DNA of 64,000 bases from the NCBI RefSeq assembly GCF_016482685.1, contig NZ_JACYHF010000019.1:48389-112388 (forward strand), given 5' to 3'. Under the pieces are notes generated by a model. It made no database searches and was not told where the DNA came from. It saw nothing but the letters and a program-made list of their open reading frames with translations. Shown in pieces: positions 43,301 through 51,322 of this stretch (position 1 is the stretch's first letter; every line of letters starts with the position of its first letter). This DNA is from Streptomyces sp. DSM 110735. GTDB lineage: Bacteria > Actinomycetota > Actinomycetes > Streptomycetales > Streptomycetaceae. Both the position numbers and the translations under genes were made by a program.

Positions 43301-44692
43301 TCAGCCGACGTCGAGGCGCAGCAGGTCCTCCTCGGTCTCGCGCCGGACGATCACGCGTGCCTCACCGTCACGGACGGCGACGACCGGCGGGCGGAGCACG
43401 TGGTTGTAGTTGCTGGCCATGGAGCGGCAGTACGCGCCGGTGGCGGGTACGGCGATGAGGTCGCCCGGCGCCAGGTCGGCGGGCAGGAACGCGTCCTTGA
43501 CCACGATGTCCCCGCTCTCGCAGTGCTTGCCGACGACCCGGGCGAGCATGGGCTCGGCGTCGCTGGTGCGCGAGACGAGGGCGACGCTGTACTCGGCGTC
43601 ATACAGCGCCGTACGGATGTTGTCCGACATGCCGCCGTCGACCGAGACGTAGGTGCGCAGCCCCGCGAGCGGCTTGACGGTGCCGACCTCGTACAGCGTG
43701 AACGCGGTGGGTCCGACGATCGCGCGTCCCGGCTCCACGGAGACGCGCGGCACGCTCAGCCGGGCCGCCTCGCACTCGCGGGTGACGATCTCGGTGAGCG
43801 CCTTGGCGATCTCGTGCGGCTCGCGCGGGTCGTCGTCGCTGGTGTAGGCGATGCCGAGACCGCCGCCGAGGTCGATCTCGGGCAGTTCGACGCCGTGCTC
43901 GTCGCGGATGTCCTTGAGCAGTCCGACGACGCGGTGCGCGGCGACCTCGAAGCCGGACATGTCGAAGATCTGCGAGCCGATGTGGCTGTGGATGCCGACG
44001 AGTTCGAGCCCGTCGAGGGTGAGCGCCCGCCGTACGGCCTCGGCGGCCCGGCCGCCCGCGAGCGGGATCCCGAACTTCTGGTCCTCGTGCGCGGTCGCGA
44101 TGAACTCGTGGGTGTGCGCCTCGACGCCGACGGTGATACGGATCTGCACCCGCTGCCGCTTGCCGAGTCCCTGCGCGATGTGCGCGACGCGGGCGATCTC
44201 CTGGAAGGAGTCGAGCACGATCCGCCCGACGCCGGCCTCGACCGCGCGGGTGATCTCCTCGACGGACTTGTTGTTGCCGTGGAAGGCGATGCGCGCGGGG
44301 TCCATCCCGGCGGACAGCGCGGTGGCCAGCTCGCCGCCGGAACAGACGTCGAGGTTGAGCCCCTCCTCGTCCAGCCAGCGCACGACGGCGCGGGAGAGGA
44401 ACGCCTTGCCCGCGTAGAACACGTCGGCGCCCTCGCCGAACGCGGTGCGCCAGGCGCGCGCCCGGGCCCGGAAGTCGTCCTCGTCGAGGATGTAGGCGGG
44501 GGTGCCGAACTCCTCCGCGAGCCGGGTGGCGGGGATGCCGCCGACGGTGACCACGCCGTCCTCGTCCCGGTGCACGGTACGGGCCCACACCTTGGGGTCC
44601 AGTGCGTTGAGGTCGGCGGGCGGGGCGGAGTAGTGCCCCTCGGGGAGGACGTCGGCGTGGCGGGGCCCGGCGGGGTGGGCGGAACGGCTCAT
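43301..44692 (-). CDS. lysA: Diaminopimelate decarboxylase
   Basis: A 463-residue fold-type III PLP enzyme. The PLP Lys lies in ADVFYAGKAFLSRAV, IHSHIGSQIFD follows, then the Gly-rich EIDLGGGLGIAY and the C-terminal Cys motif GKHCESGDIV. It makes L-lysine from meso-DAP. Order hom-lysA with an ArgS-type gene upstream is shared with mycobacteria. Confidence 0.96.
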   Translation of the reverse strand: MSRSAHPAGPRHADVLPEGHYSAPPADLNALDPKVWARTVHRDEDGVVTVGGIPATRLAEEFGTPAYILDEDDFRARARAWRTAFGEGADVFYAGKAFLSRAVVRWLDEEGLNLDVCSGGELATALSAGMDPARIAFHGNNKSVEEITRAVEAGVGRIVLDSFQEIARVAHIAQGLGKRQRVQIRITVGVEAHTHEFIATAHEDQKFGIPLAGGRAAEAVRRALTLDGLELVGIHSHIGSQIFDMSGFEVAAHRVVGLLKDIRDEHGVELPEIDLGGGLGIAYTSDDDPREPHEIAKALTEIVTRECEAARLSVPRVSVEPGRAIVGPTAFTLYEVGTVKPLAGLRTYVSVDGGMSDNIRTALYDAEYSVALVSRTSDAEPMLARVVGKHCESGDIVVKDAFLPADLAPGDLIAVPATGAYCRSMASNYNHVLRPPVVAVRDGEARVIVRRETEEDLLRLDVG

Positions 44693-44749
44693 GACGTTTG
44701 CTCTCTGTGTCGCGCTGAGGGCTTCTCGCGGGGGCTTCCTGCGGTGCCC

Positions 44750-45811
44750 TCAGAGGTGTTCGGGTGCGTCGATGCCGAGCAGGGACAGGCCACCGGCGAG
44801 CACCGTCCCGGCCGCTTCGGCGAGCGCCAGCCGGGCGCGGTGGGCGGCCTCGGGTTTCTCCTCCCCGAGCGGCAGGACCGCGGGCAGCAGGGGGACGAGC
44901 GCGTCCGCGACGGCGACGAGGTGCCGGGCGAGACGGTCGGGGGCGTGGTGGGTGGCGGCGGCGGTGAGGACGCGGGGGTGGGCGGCGAGGGCGGTGAGGA
45001 GGGTGTCCTGCGGGGTGTCCTGCGGGGTGTTCTGCGCGGTCTGTTCGGCGGTGTCGCCGGTGTTCCTGGTGTTCCCGGTGTCGCCGGTGTCGCCGGGTTC
45101 GGCGGTGAAGCCGAGGAGGTGGGCGGCGCGGGAGAGGGCACGGACCCGGGCGTGGGCGTACCGCACCCGGAAGAGGGGATTGCTCTCGCGCTGCACGAGA
45201 TGATCGGCGCTGATCCTCGGGCGGTCGTGCGTCGCCGGGTACAGCAGCGCCCACTGCGCGGCGTCGGGACCGAGCGGGGCGGGGTCCTCGGGGGCGGGGA
45301 CGGGACGGAGGACGCCGGTGTTCTGGTCGTCGTCGGGCTTGAGGTGCTCGATCTCCGCGCGACCGCCCTGGGTGGCGACGACCCGGGCGACGGCGTCGGC
45401 AACCACCTCGGCCCGCACCTCGTACGGCACCCTCAGCACGACGACCTGCCCGTCGAGCGCGCGACTGTGCCCGTAGGCGGTGCCGCGCGTGAGGACGTCG
45501 CCGACGAGCCCGGCGGTGAGGTCGCCGCGGTCGGCGAGGCGGATGTTGAGGAACCCGGGTCCGGTGATGACGACATCGCGGATGCCCTCGGCTGTGACGA
45601 GGCGGCTCCGCAGTATCTCGGCGACACGCAACGGGGTCTGCCCGGCGGGCCGGGCGAGCCGCAGGGCGACATTGGTGGCGAAGTCCCCGCACCCCCCGGG
45701 CCCCGGCCGGTCCACAACAACCCCCTCGGGCAGCTCCACCCTCAGCTCCCCCGCGTCCACGGCACACCGCACGGCGTCCAGAACGGTCCGGGAGAAGTCG
45801 AGGGGGGTCAC
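44750..45811 (-). CDS. nrtL: NrtL, ArgS-related anticodon-binding protein lacking the catalytic domain
   Basis: A 353-residue protein. Residues about 5-95 match the ArgS N-terminal additive domain (GDFATNVALRLARPAG, then DVVITGPGFLNIRLA). From about 195 the pre-anticodon and DALR regions follow (GPDAAQWALLYP, then NPLFRVRYAHARVRAL). The Rossmann catalytic core with HIGH and KMSKS motifs is absent. It cannot charge tRNA. It may bind tRNA-Arg or act in regulation, but the function is unknown. A Thr/Asp/Gly-rich repeat insert (about 245-270) comes from a DNA minisatellite. It occupies the locus where mycobacteria have argS. Confidence 0.82.
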   Translation of the reverse strand: MTPLDFSRTVLDAVRCAVDAGELRVELPEGVVVDRPGPGGCGDFATNVALRLARPAGQTPLRVAEILRSRLVTAEGIRDVVITGPGFLNIRLADRGDLTAGLVGDVLTRGTAYGHSRALDGQVVVLRVPYEVRAEVVADAVARVVATQGGRAEIEHLKPDDDQNTGVLRPVPAPEDPAPLGPDAAQWALLYPATHDRPRISADHLVQRESNPLFRVRYAHARVRALSRAAHLLGFTAEPGDTGDTGNTRNTGDTAEQTAQNTPQDTPQDTLLTALAAHPRVLTAAATHHAPDRLARHLVAVADALVPLLPAVLPLGEEKPEAAHRARLALAEAAGTVLAGGLSLLGIDAPEHL

Positions 45812-45894
45812 GGGACAAGCGTAGGGGAGGGGGGTGGGGGGTGTGGACGGTGACTGGGATGTGGACAGGGGGATGGCACGGGGCCCGCCCCTCC

Positions 45895-45918
45895 CTATCT
45901 ATCTATCTATCTACCTAC
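45895..45918. repeat. Tetranucleotide microsatellite (CTAT)4(CTAC)2
   Basis: Four CTAT and two CTAC units directly abut the stop codon of the receiver-domain gene at 45919. Such AT-containing microsatellites are rare in Streptomyces and may vary by slippage. Confidence 0.85.
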
Positions 45919-46374
45919 TCACAACCCCACGCCCACCCGCGACCCACCGTTGACGTCGTCGTCGCCGCCCTCGCCGGGCTGCCCCCGCCGCCGTCCTGTC
46001 CTCCGCTCCATGAGCCCCTTGACGAGCCGGACGAGTTCGTCGGGCTCGAAGGGCTTGGGGAGGAAGGCGTCGACACCGGCACCGATACCGCTCTCGACCT
46101 CGTACTGGGTGCACGCGCTGATGATGGCGAGCGGGAGATCACGCGTACGGGGGTCGGCACGGAGGCGGGCGGCGGTACTGAGCCCGTCGAGCCGGGGCAT
46201 GACGACGTCGAGTGTCACCACGTCGGGGCGCACGTGATGCACCACGTCCAGACACTCGGCACCGTCGACCGCGGTCACGACCTCCAGCCCTTCCAGCTCG
46301 AGGTTGACCCTGATCAGTTGCCGGATGACGTTGCTGTCGTCCACGACGAGCACCCGGCCAGTGGCGCCTGACAC
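45919..46374 (-). CDS. Single-domain response regulator
   Basis: A 151-residue stand-alone receiver: acidic pair in VLVVDDSNVIRQL, phospho-Asp in DVVTLDVVMPRLDG, Thr/Ser switch in IISACTQ and Lys in FLPKPFEPDEL. No DNA-binding domain follows, and the C-terminal 25 residues are Gly/Arg/Asp-rich. CheY-like proteins of this kind relay phosphate or bind protein partners. No kinase is adjacent. I use the GTG at 46374 (VSGATGRVLV), while the frame is open farther upstream. Confidence 0.82.
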   Translation of the reverse strand: MSGATGRVLVVDDSNVIRQLIRVNLELEGLEVVTAVDGAECLDVVHHVRPDVVTLDVVMPRLDGLSTAARLRADPRTRDLPLAIISACTQYEVESGIGAGVDAFLPKPFEPDELVRLVKGLMERRTGRRRGQPGEGGDDDVNGGSRVGVGL

Positions 46375-46527
46375 AACTCGAGAGTAGGTCGGCCCGGGCC
46401 GCCGCGTCCCGGTTTTCCCCACTTCCAGCCTCCCGGGGGACACCGCCCCAAACCCGTTCCTGATCACCCCGAAAGACCTGCTAGGGTTCTACCCGTCACC
46501 GCGAAGCGCCCAGCGCCCGCCCGACAC

Positions 46528-46602
46528 GCCCCCGTAGCTCAGGGGATAGAGCAACGGCCTCCGGAGCCGTGTGCGCAGGTTCGAATCCTGCCGGGGGCAC
46601 CA
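46528..46602 (+). tRNA. tRNA-Arg (anticodon CCG)
   Basis: A 75-base cloverleaf. The acceptor arms are GCCCCCG (46528-46534) and CGGGGGC (46592-46598) with encoded ACCA. The D-arm sequence is AGCTCAGGGGATAGAGC. The anticodon stem ACGGC/GCCGT surrounds CTCCGGA with anticodon CCG at 46561-46563, and the T-arm is CAGGTTCGAATCCTG. It reads CGG codons. Its 3' side borders a gene set that is not part of the conserved block, consistent with use as an integration site. Confidence 0.96.
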
Positions 46603-46616
46603 TGGATTTGGTGCCC

Positions 46617-46656
46617 AAGACCCCGTTCACAGCGGAAACGCTGAGACCGGGGTCTT
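46617..46656 (+). terminator. Terminator after tRNA-Arg
   Basis: AAGACCCCG (46617-46625) and CGGGGTCTT (46648-46656) form a perfect 9-bp stem, followed by TG-rich DNA. Confidence 0.8.
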
Positions 46657-46961
46657 TGCGTATGTGGTGGTCCATGCAGCGGACATAGGACGGCGAGGGC
46701 CTCGCCGGTGTCCGTCAGCCTGCGTCCGGCCACCACTGAGGGGTCGGAGGCGGCTTCGGTGAATGCCGCTCCGCCTGGCGTGGGTTCTCCTCGCGCAGGA
46801 CTGTGAGCCACGGCCGCAAGTTCGATAGTGGTTGCGCCGGGCAGACCCCGTAGGCGGTCACTCTCCCGTCGGACAGCTCGATCCACCGTGCTGCTGGGAT
46901 GGAATTCGACCCGGCAGGGATAACTGGCAATCGTCGACCGAAGGATTACAACCCAGACGCG
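46657..46961. other. Non-coding stretch at start of candidate island
   Basis: 305 bp without a convincing gene. A minus-strand frame (46715-46930) encodes 71 residues with no recognisable domain and no good ribosome site. It could be a gene remnant. Confidence 0.35.
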
Positions 46962-46993
46962 GCTGAGCCCCGGCCGACAGGCCGGGGCTCAGC
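46962..46993 (-). terminator. Terminator after DUF262-HNH gene
   Basis: A perfect 14-bp stem GCTGAGCCCCGGCC / GGCCGGGGCTCAGC with a GACA loop, 32 bp past the stop of the DUF262 gene. Confidence 0.85.
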
Positions 46994-47024
46994 GCCCGCG
47001 GGTCGCAGCCGCGAACCAGGGAGG

Positions 47025-48881
47025 TCAGGACTGCAGAAGAACTGATGCCCCGGCTTGCAGCCCGCTTTCCGCGGCTTGGACGGCCGCTTCGGGTCGCTGG
47101 CCCGGGATGTGGTCGTCCACCACCGGCTTGCCCATCGCTGCGGCGATGTGTTCCTGGAGCGCTTTCCGTCGTTCCTCGAAGAAGGCGTCGAAGTCGTCAG
47201 CCCGCATCAGCCGGGGATCCGCGAGGTGGGTCCGGACGCGCTGCTCGACACCTTCCGGGCTCGTCTCGGCCGCATGGGCGAGCCGCTGCAGATAGTCGGA
47301 CGGTGCGTGCCCGCCGATGATCCGGTTGGTGCGTGCTGTCAACGGTGCCTTGTTGACGATGGAGTTGTAGACGGAGCGCTCGTAGCCGTTCTTCTGGCAC
47401 CATGCCTGCGGGAAGATGTGATGGATGTCCATCGCCTCGTCGAAGTAGACGCTGACTTCCGCCTTCTCACCCGTCCGCCAGTCCGCGGCGCCAGCCTTGA
47501 GCAGGAGCGCGTAGATGCCCTTGTACGCGGCACTCTGGCGGGTCCGCAAAGTCAGTAGGCGACTCGCCGCGAATTGTGCCTGCGTGACCGTACGGGGTTC
47601 CTGTGCCGACCCGTGAATCCAGTCGACGACGTCGGGGAGGTCGAGGTTGAACCGAGTTTCGGTCGTGCCGCCGTACAGCTCACCGAAGACTCCGCACCAG
47701 TACCAGCGAGCCAGCTTCTCCTGGGCACCCGCCGTCTCCGCGTCCTTGCCAGCGAGGGCGAAGATCGCGGCCAGCGGAATGAGTTGCGTGCCGTACGGAA
47801 GGAAGCGCGTGTCGAAGATGAACTGCTGGCGCAGGAATTTGGCGGCGGCCTTGAAACCCGCGACGACGTCGGGGGCGTATCGCTGGTAGTCCTCCAGGCT
47901 CAGCGCGAGCATGTCTTTGCGCTTGCAGCCGATACGCGGCAGACGTTCCTCGTCCGTACCGGCGTTTCCTTCTCGACGCCGCCGCTCAGCCGTGGCGAGG
48001 AGGGTAACCGCCTGAAGGAAGTCCGTGTTGGAAACATCCCGCAGGATGGCGTATTCCGGCGCTTCCCAGGCGGAACGACATTCGTGCCAGTGGTGCCGCA
48101 GATCGAACTCGTCGGCAGCATACGTCGCTGTCAGCAACTCGAAAACGGTGAGAGTTACTCCCCCCGTATTAACCTTCTCGAAGACCTGGCAAACTGCCTG
48201 TCGAGGGGTGCCCTTACCGAGCTCGATGACCGGAAAGTGGTAGAGGTCGAACGACCGGATGAAGCCGTCCCGGAAGCCGTACCAGAGTTCCATCGCATCC
48301 GGTGCGAAATCCCAGTGGCGGGCGAAGCCGTCGCCCCAGGAATTGTCGAAGAGGCATCGCAGCGGGAAAACGCGGTGCTCGTACTCCAATTCCCGCGTCG
48401 AATAGTCCTCCAGCACCTCACCTCGGAAGTTGACTACTTTGCGTGAGGGTGGAATGAATCGGATCGCGTCTTCACGGTCCTCGTTCTCATCGAGCGCCTT
48501 GACCATGTCGACGTAGAACCAGCCGCTCACCCGGCGCTTGCGCTCGTCCTGGGTCTCCACCGGCTTGTCCATCGCAAGCGACTGGAACAGCGAAGTGAGC
48601 CGCTGTTGTCCGTCGAGGACCAGCGACTCCGGTCGCACCTGTCCGCTCGGCGCTGCCCCTTCGATCGGCCTGTACTTGAATCGGACGTCCCCACCGCCCT
48701 GGAGCAGCATCACCGTCCCGATCGGGTAGTTCAGGGACACCGAGGCCAGCAGACTCGCGATGTTCGGCCAGGGCCAGACCCAGCCGCGCTGGAACTCGGG
48801 CAATTGGAGCTTCCCCGCCTCCACCTGTTGCAGCAGATCTCTCAAGGGCCGCTTGTCGATGCTGAACGTCTCGGTCGCCAC
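47025..48881 (-). CDS. DUF262-HNH (GmrSD-like) endonuclease
   Basis: A 618-residue protein. The N-terminal DUF262 domain has LQLPEFQRGWVWP and the NTPase motif VLDGQQRLTS (residues 88-97). A middle helical part follows. The C-terminal HNH nuclease has FDEAMDIHHIFPQAW (His487, His488), then NSIVNKAPLTARTNRIIGG, giving the Asn residues of DUF1524/HNH. This fused arrangement is that of GmrSD-type, modification-dependent (type IV) restriction enzymes and of nicking proteins such as SspE. The target modification is unknown. The GTG at 48881 follows AAGGAGGAGA. It is the last gene of the minus-strand island cluster, 145 bp after the CHAT gene. Codon use is somewhat less GC-extreme than in neighbours. 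Confidence 0.85.
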   Translation of the reverse strand: MATETFSIDKRPLRDLLQQVEAGKLQLPEFQRGWVWPWPNIASLLASVSLNYPIGTVMLLQGGGDVRFKYRPIEGAAPSGQVRPESLVLDGQQRLTSLFQSLAMDKPVETQDERKRRVSGWFYVDMVKALDENEDREDAIRFIPPSRKVVNFRGEVLEDYSTRELEYEHRVFPLRCLFDNSWGDGFARHWDFAPDAMELWYGFRDGFIRSFDLYHFPVIELGKGTPRQAVCQVFEKVNTGGVTLTVFELLTATYAADEFDLRHHWHECRSAWEAPEYAILRDVSNTDFLQAVTLLATAERRRREGNAGTDEERLPRIGCKRKDMLALSLEDYQRYAPDVVAGFKAAAKFLRQQFIFDTRFLPYGTQLIPLAAIFALAGKDAETAGAQEKLARWYWCGVFGELYGGTTETRFNLDLPDVVDWIHGSAQEPRTVTQAQFAASRLLTLRTRQSAAYKGIYALLLKAGAADWRTGEKAEVSVYFDEAMDIHHIFPQAWCQKNGYERSVYNSIVNKAPLTARTNRIIGGHAPSDYLQRLAHAAETSPEGVEQRVRTHLADPRLMRADDFDAFFEERRKALQEHIAAAMGKPVVDDHIPGQRPEAAVQAAESGLQAGASVLLQS

Positions 48882-49026
48882 GTCTCCTCCTTGTGCAGCA
48901 CAGCGCTTCCGTCGGTGCTGGTCACCGGGCCCAAGCGGATGGACACGACTCCGACACGCTGACCCGACCTCGGGCGCTATAAAAGTAGCAACCAGGCGTG
49001 ATCTCTCCGGCCGACGCCAGTCGGCC

Positions 49027-50850
49027 TCATGCGCCGAAACACGCAAACGAAGCCCACACCGAAGTCGCCACCCCGTCCGCATGTGCCCTCCCGATCGCCC
49101 GGCCCAATGCCCCCGTAGCGGATGAGCCGACCAGCCCGCGGTGCGTGTCCGTCATCAGGTCCACCGTCGCCGGAGTGTCCGGCACGGGCCACAGCGCGCC
49201 GATGACCGAACGTGCGCCCACCGCCAGCAAGGCTGCTGGGAAACCCAGTTGTTCGTCCGGAAGGTCTCCCGTGATGCTGGCCAGTTCACAGGCGGAGAGG
49301 ACGACGGTGGCGCCGGGGCGGAGGTTGTCTTTCAGGATGGCGTTCAGGGGGAGGGGGCTGCCCAGGAGGAGGGCGGAGGACAGGGGGGCGTCGGAGCGGA
49401 GTTCGCCGTGGCAGGCCAGGTGGATGAGGGTGGCCTCGGACAGATGGGCGGCGATCTCGGCGGCGGGGGCGTCCTGTCCTGCGGGGGCTTTGCCGTTGGT
49501 CGTACGTAGGGTGTCGGTGCCTTCCCGGTCCTCCGGCTCACCCGCCGCTCGGAACAGCTTCGGCTCCACCCCGTGCACCGTCGCGATCGCCCGTGCTTCC
49601 GGCACTGTTCGTGGGATCGACTGGAAGCCCTCACCGTCGTACCAGGGGTCCGCCGCCACCAGGGTCTTGCCGTTCGGGGCTGGTTGCCAGCCCGCGGAGA
49701 GGAGAAGGGCGCGGGCGGAGGGGGCGAGGGTCAAGTCCAGGGTCGTACAGGCCGGAGTGTCGTCCACCAAAGCCGTGTAGAAGGGAAGCAGGGCTGCCTC
49801 GCCCAGGGGAATCAACGCGATCGGGATCGTGCGGAGTTCCGGCCATGCCGCCAGCAGCGGGGTCCAGAAGGCGGCCGTCACCTGGTCCAGGACTTCATGG
49901 ATCAGGCGTGACAGGGCCTTTCGGCCGAGTTCGCCGCGAGCGGCTGCCGCGTAGGCGGTGCGTACGCGGTCGACCAAGGTGCGGACCGTGGGGAGGTCCA
50001 GTGCAGGGAGTTCGATGCTTTCGCATATCTCTCGGTCGCGGGGCGGGTAGTTGAGGCGTATGGCAGTGGCGCTGCGGGGTGCGGGGGCCACGTAGATCAG
50101 AGTGCGGCCGCTGGCCAGGGCGGCACGGGCGGAGGCGACCGCGTTGGGGGATGTGGCCAGTCTGGTGGTGCCGTCCGTCGTGTCGTACGTGGCGAGGTCG
50201 GCGAGGAAGCGCTCTCTCGTGGCTTCCTGCAATGAGGCGCCGGTACTCCTCGGTCTGACCGAAGACCGGCGGGCCGACCGCAGTTCTGCGGCGGCTGTCC
50301 GGCGCATCTCCGCCAGCTGGTGTCGCAGAGTGGACATGCCGCCCTCGGCGGTGAGGGTGGCCGCCGTCTCACGGTTGATCATGCGGTCCCCGAGGGTCAG
50401 GGAGGTGATGGCTTCGGCGGTCATGACGCCGGCGAGGGGAACGCCGCAGCGGTGGGCGACGTACGCGGAGCCGAGAGCCATGCCACGCATCTCGCGCAAC
50501 AGAGGCGCGGGCATGGGTTCGTCACGTGCGCTGCTGACGGTGTCGAGGACGCAGCACGCGGTGGAAAAGGCAAGGGCGGACATCGTCGCGCGGGTCCAGT
50601 CCACGCCGGTGCCGAACTCGATGAAGAACGACAACCGCGCGGCCGAGAAAAGCGGGCCGGCCACCGCGGTGTGGCCCTTCACCACGTCGTCGAACAGCTT
50701 CAGTTGGAGGTCCCACACGTCGTCGCGGACGCTCTCCAGGCTCATGCGAGCCTGCATCGCGGCGTTGTAGCGGTCCTGGATGCTCTTGTACGCCTGCGCT
50801 GCCGCCCGATGCCGGTCGGCGGGTGAGGGCGAGCGGCCGAAGAGACTCAT
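49027..50850 (-). CDS. CHAT-domain (caspase-like) peptidase
   Basis: A 607-residue protein. The C-terminal third is a CHAT domain with the catalytic dyad His481 in LIHLACHGE and Cys521 in VVLSACELA, followed by GFPAALLAVGARSVIGALW. The N-terminal 400 residues are helical and lack clear TPR repeats. CHAT peptidases act as cleavage effectors in bacterial immunity and death systems (for example the gRAMP/Craspase-associated TPR-CHAT). The ATG overlaps the previous gene's stop (ATGA, 50847-50850), so it is coupled to the small upstream protein. I infer that the small protein links it to a trigger. Confidence 0.85.
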   Translation of the reverse strand: MSLFGRSPSPADRHRAAAQAYKSIQDRYNAAMQARMSLESVRDDVWDLQLKLFDDVVKGHTAVAGPLFSAARLSFFIEFGTGVDWTRATMSALAFSTACCVLDTVSSARDEPMPAPLLREMRGMALGSAYVAHRCGVPLAGVMTAEAITSLTLGDRMINRETAATLTAEGGMSTLRHQLAEMRRTAAAELRSARRSSVRPRSTGASLQEATRERFLADLATYDTTDGTTRLATSPNAVASARAALASGRTLIYVAPAPRSATAIRLNYPPRDREICESIELPALDLPTVRTLVDRVRTAYAAAARGELGRKALSRLIHEVLDQVTAAFWTPLLAAWPELRTIPIALIPLGEAALLPFYTALVDDTPACTTLDLTLAPSARALLLSAGWQPAPNGKTLVAADPWYDGEGFQSIPRTVPEARAIATVHGVEPKLFRAAGEPEDREGTDTLRTTNGKAPAGQDAPAAEIAAHLSEATLIHLACHGELRSDAPLSSALLLGSPLPLNAILKDNLRPGATVVLSACELASITGDLPDEQLGFPAALLAVGARSVIGALWPVPDTPATVDLMTDTHRGLVGSSATGALGRAIGRAHADGVATSVWASFACFGA

Positions 50851-51239
50851 CCTCCGTTTTCCTGGCGGGAGTTGATCGCAGAGGTCACTAGCCGGGTGAG
50901 CAACTCGGCATCTACGTCGGCCGTTCCCCTGCGGGTGATCGCGACGGTGGTCTCGTCGCCGCCGACGCGGACGGTCAGGTTCACCACCGTCTCAGCGGGA
51001 CTCACCGCCGTCCCGCGCCTGCCCGCCCAGCGCTTCACCTGTTCGACGAAGGAGGCGATGGCGTCCCGGCCGAGAAGCACGGTGACGAGATTGGCTCCCA
51101 TGCCGAGCCCTTGGCCGGCCGTGGTGACGACGGCATGCGCGACGTCGGCCCATTGGTCGGCTCCCCGGAAGGAATCCAGTGAGTCGAAGTCGGCCTCGTC
51201 GAGGCACTGCCAGAGATCTTCAGGGACCTGGACGTACAT
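50847..51239 (-). CDS. Small protein resembling effector-associated constant component (EACC1-like)
   Basis: A 130-residue protein starting MYVQVPEDLW. After a short polar start it has a Gly/Ala-rich hydrophobic segment (VVTTAGQGLGMGANLVTVLL), a helix ending RWAGRRG, then two beta-strand stretches (VVNLTVRVGGDETTVAI). This order resembles the EACC1 family that is encoded with protease or CHAT effectors in actinobacterial conflict systems. The match is by pattern only. It overlaps the CHAT gene by four bases. A GTG at 51251 is an alternative start, and the ribosome site is weak. Confidence 0.5.
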   Translation of the reverse strand: MYVQVPEDLWQCLDEADFDSLDSFRGADQWADVAHAVVTTAGQGLGMGANLVTVLLGRDAIASFVEQVKRWAGRRGTAVSPAETVVNLTVRVGGDETTVAITRRGTADVDAELLTRLVTSAINSRQENGG

Positions 51240-51322
51240 CTGCGTACCCACCAGCGGACAGTAACAGCGGCTATCGACCGGATGAGGTGGTTCCGTCAAT
51301 CCAAAGCTCCCGATCCGATGCG

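Noticed and set aside
46715..46930. 71-residue minus-strand frame after tRNA-Arg
   Set aside because: No ribosome site, domain or neighbour support. Described only as a possible remnant.
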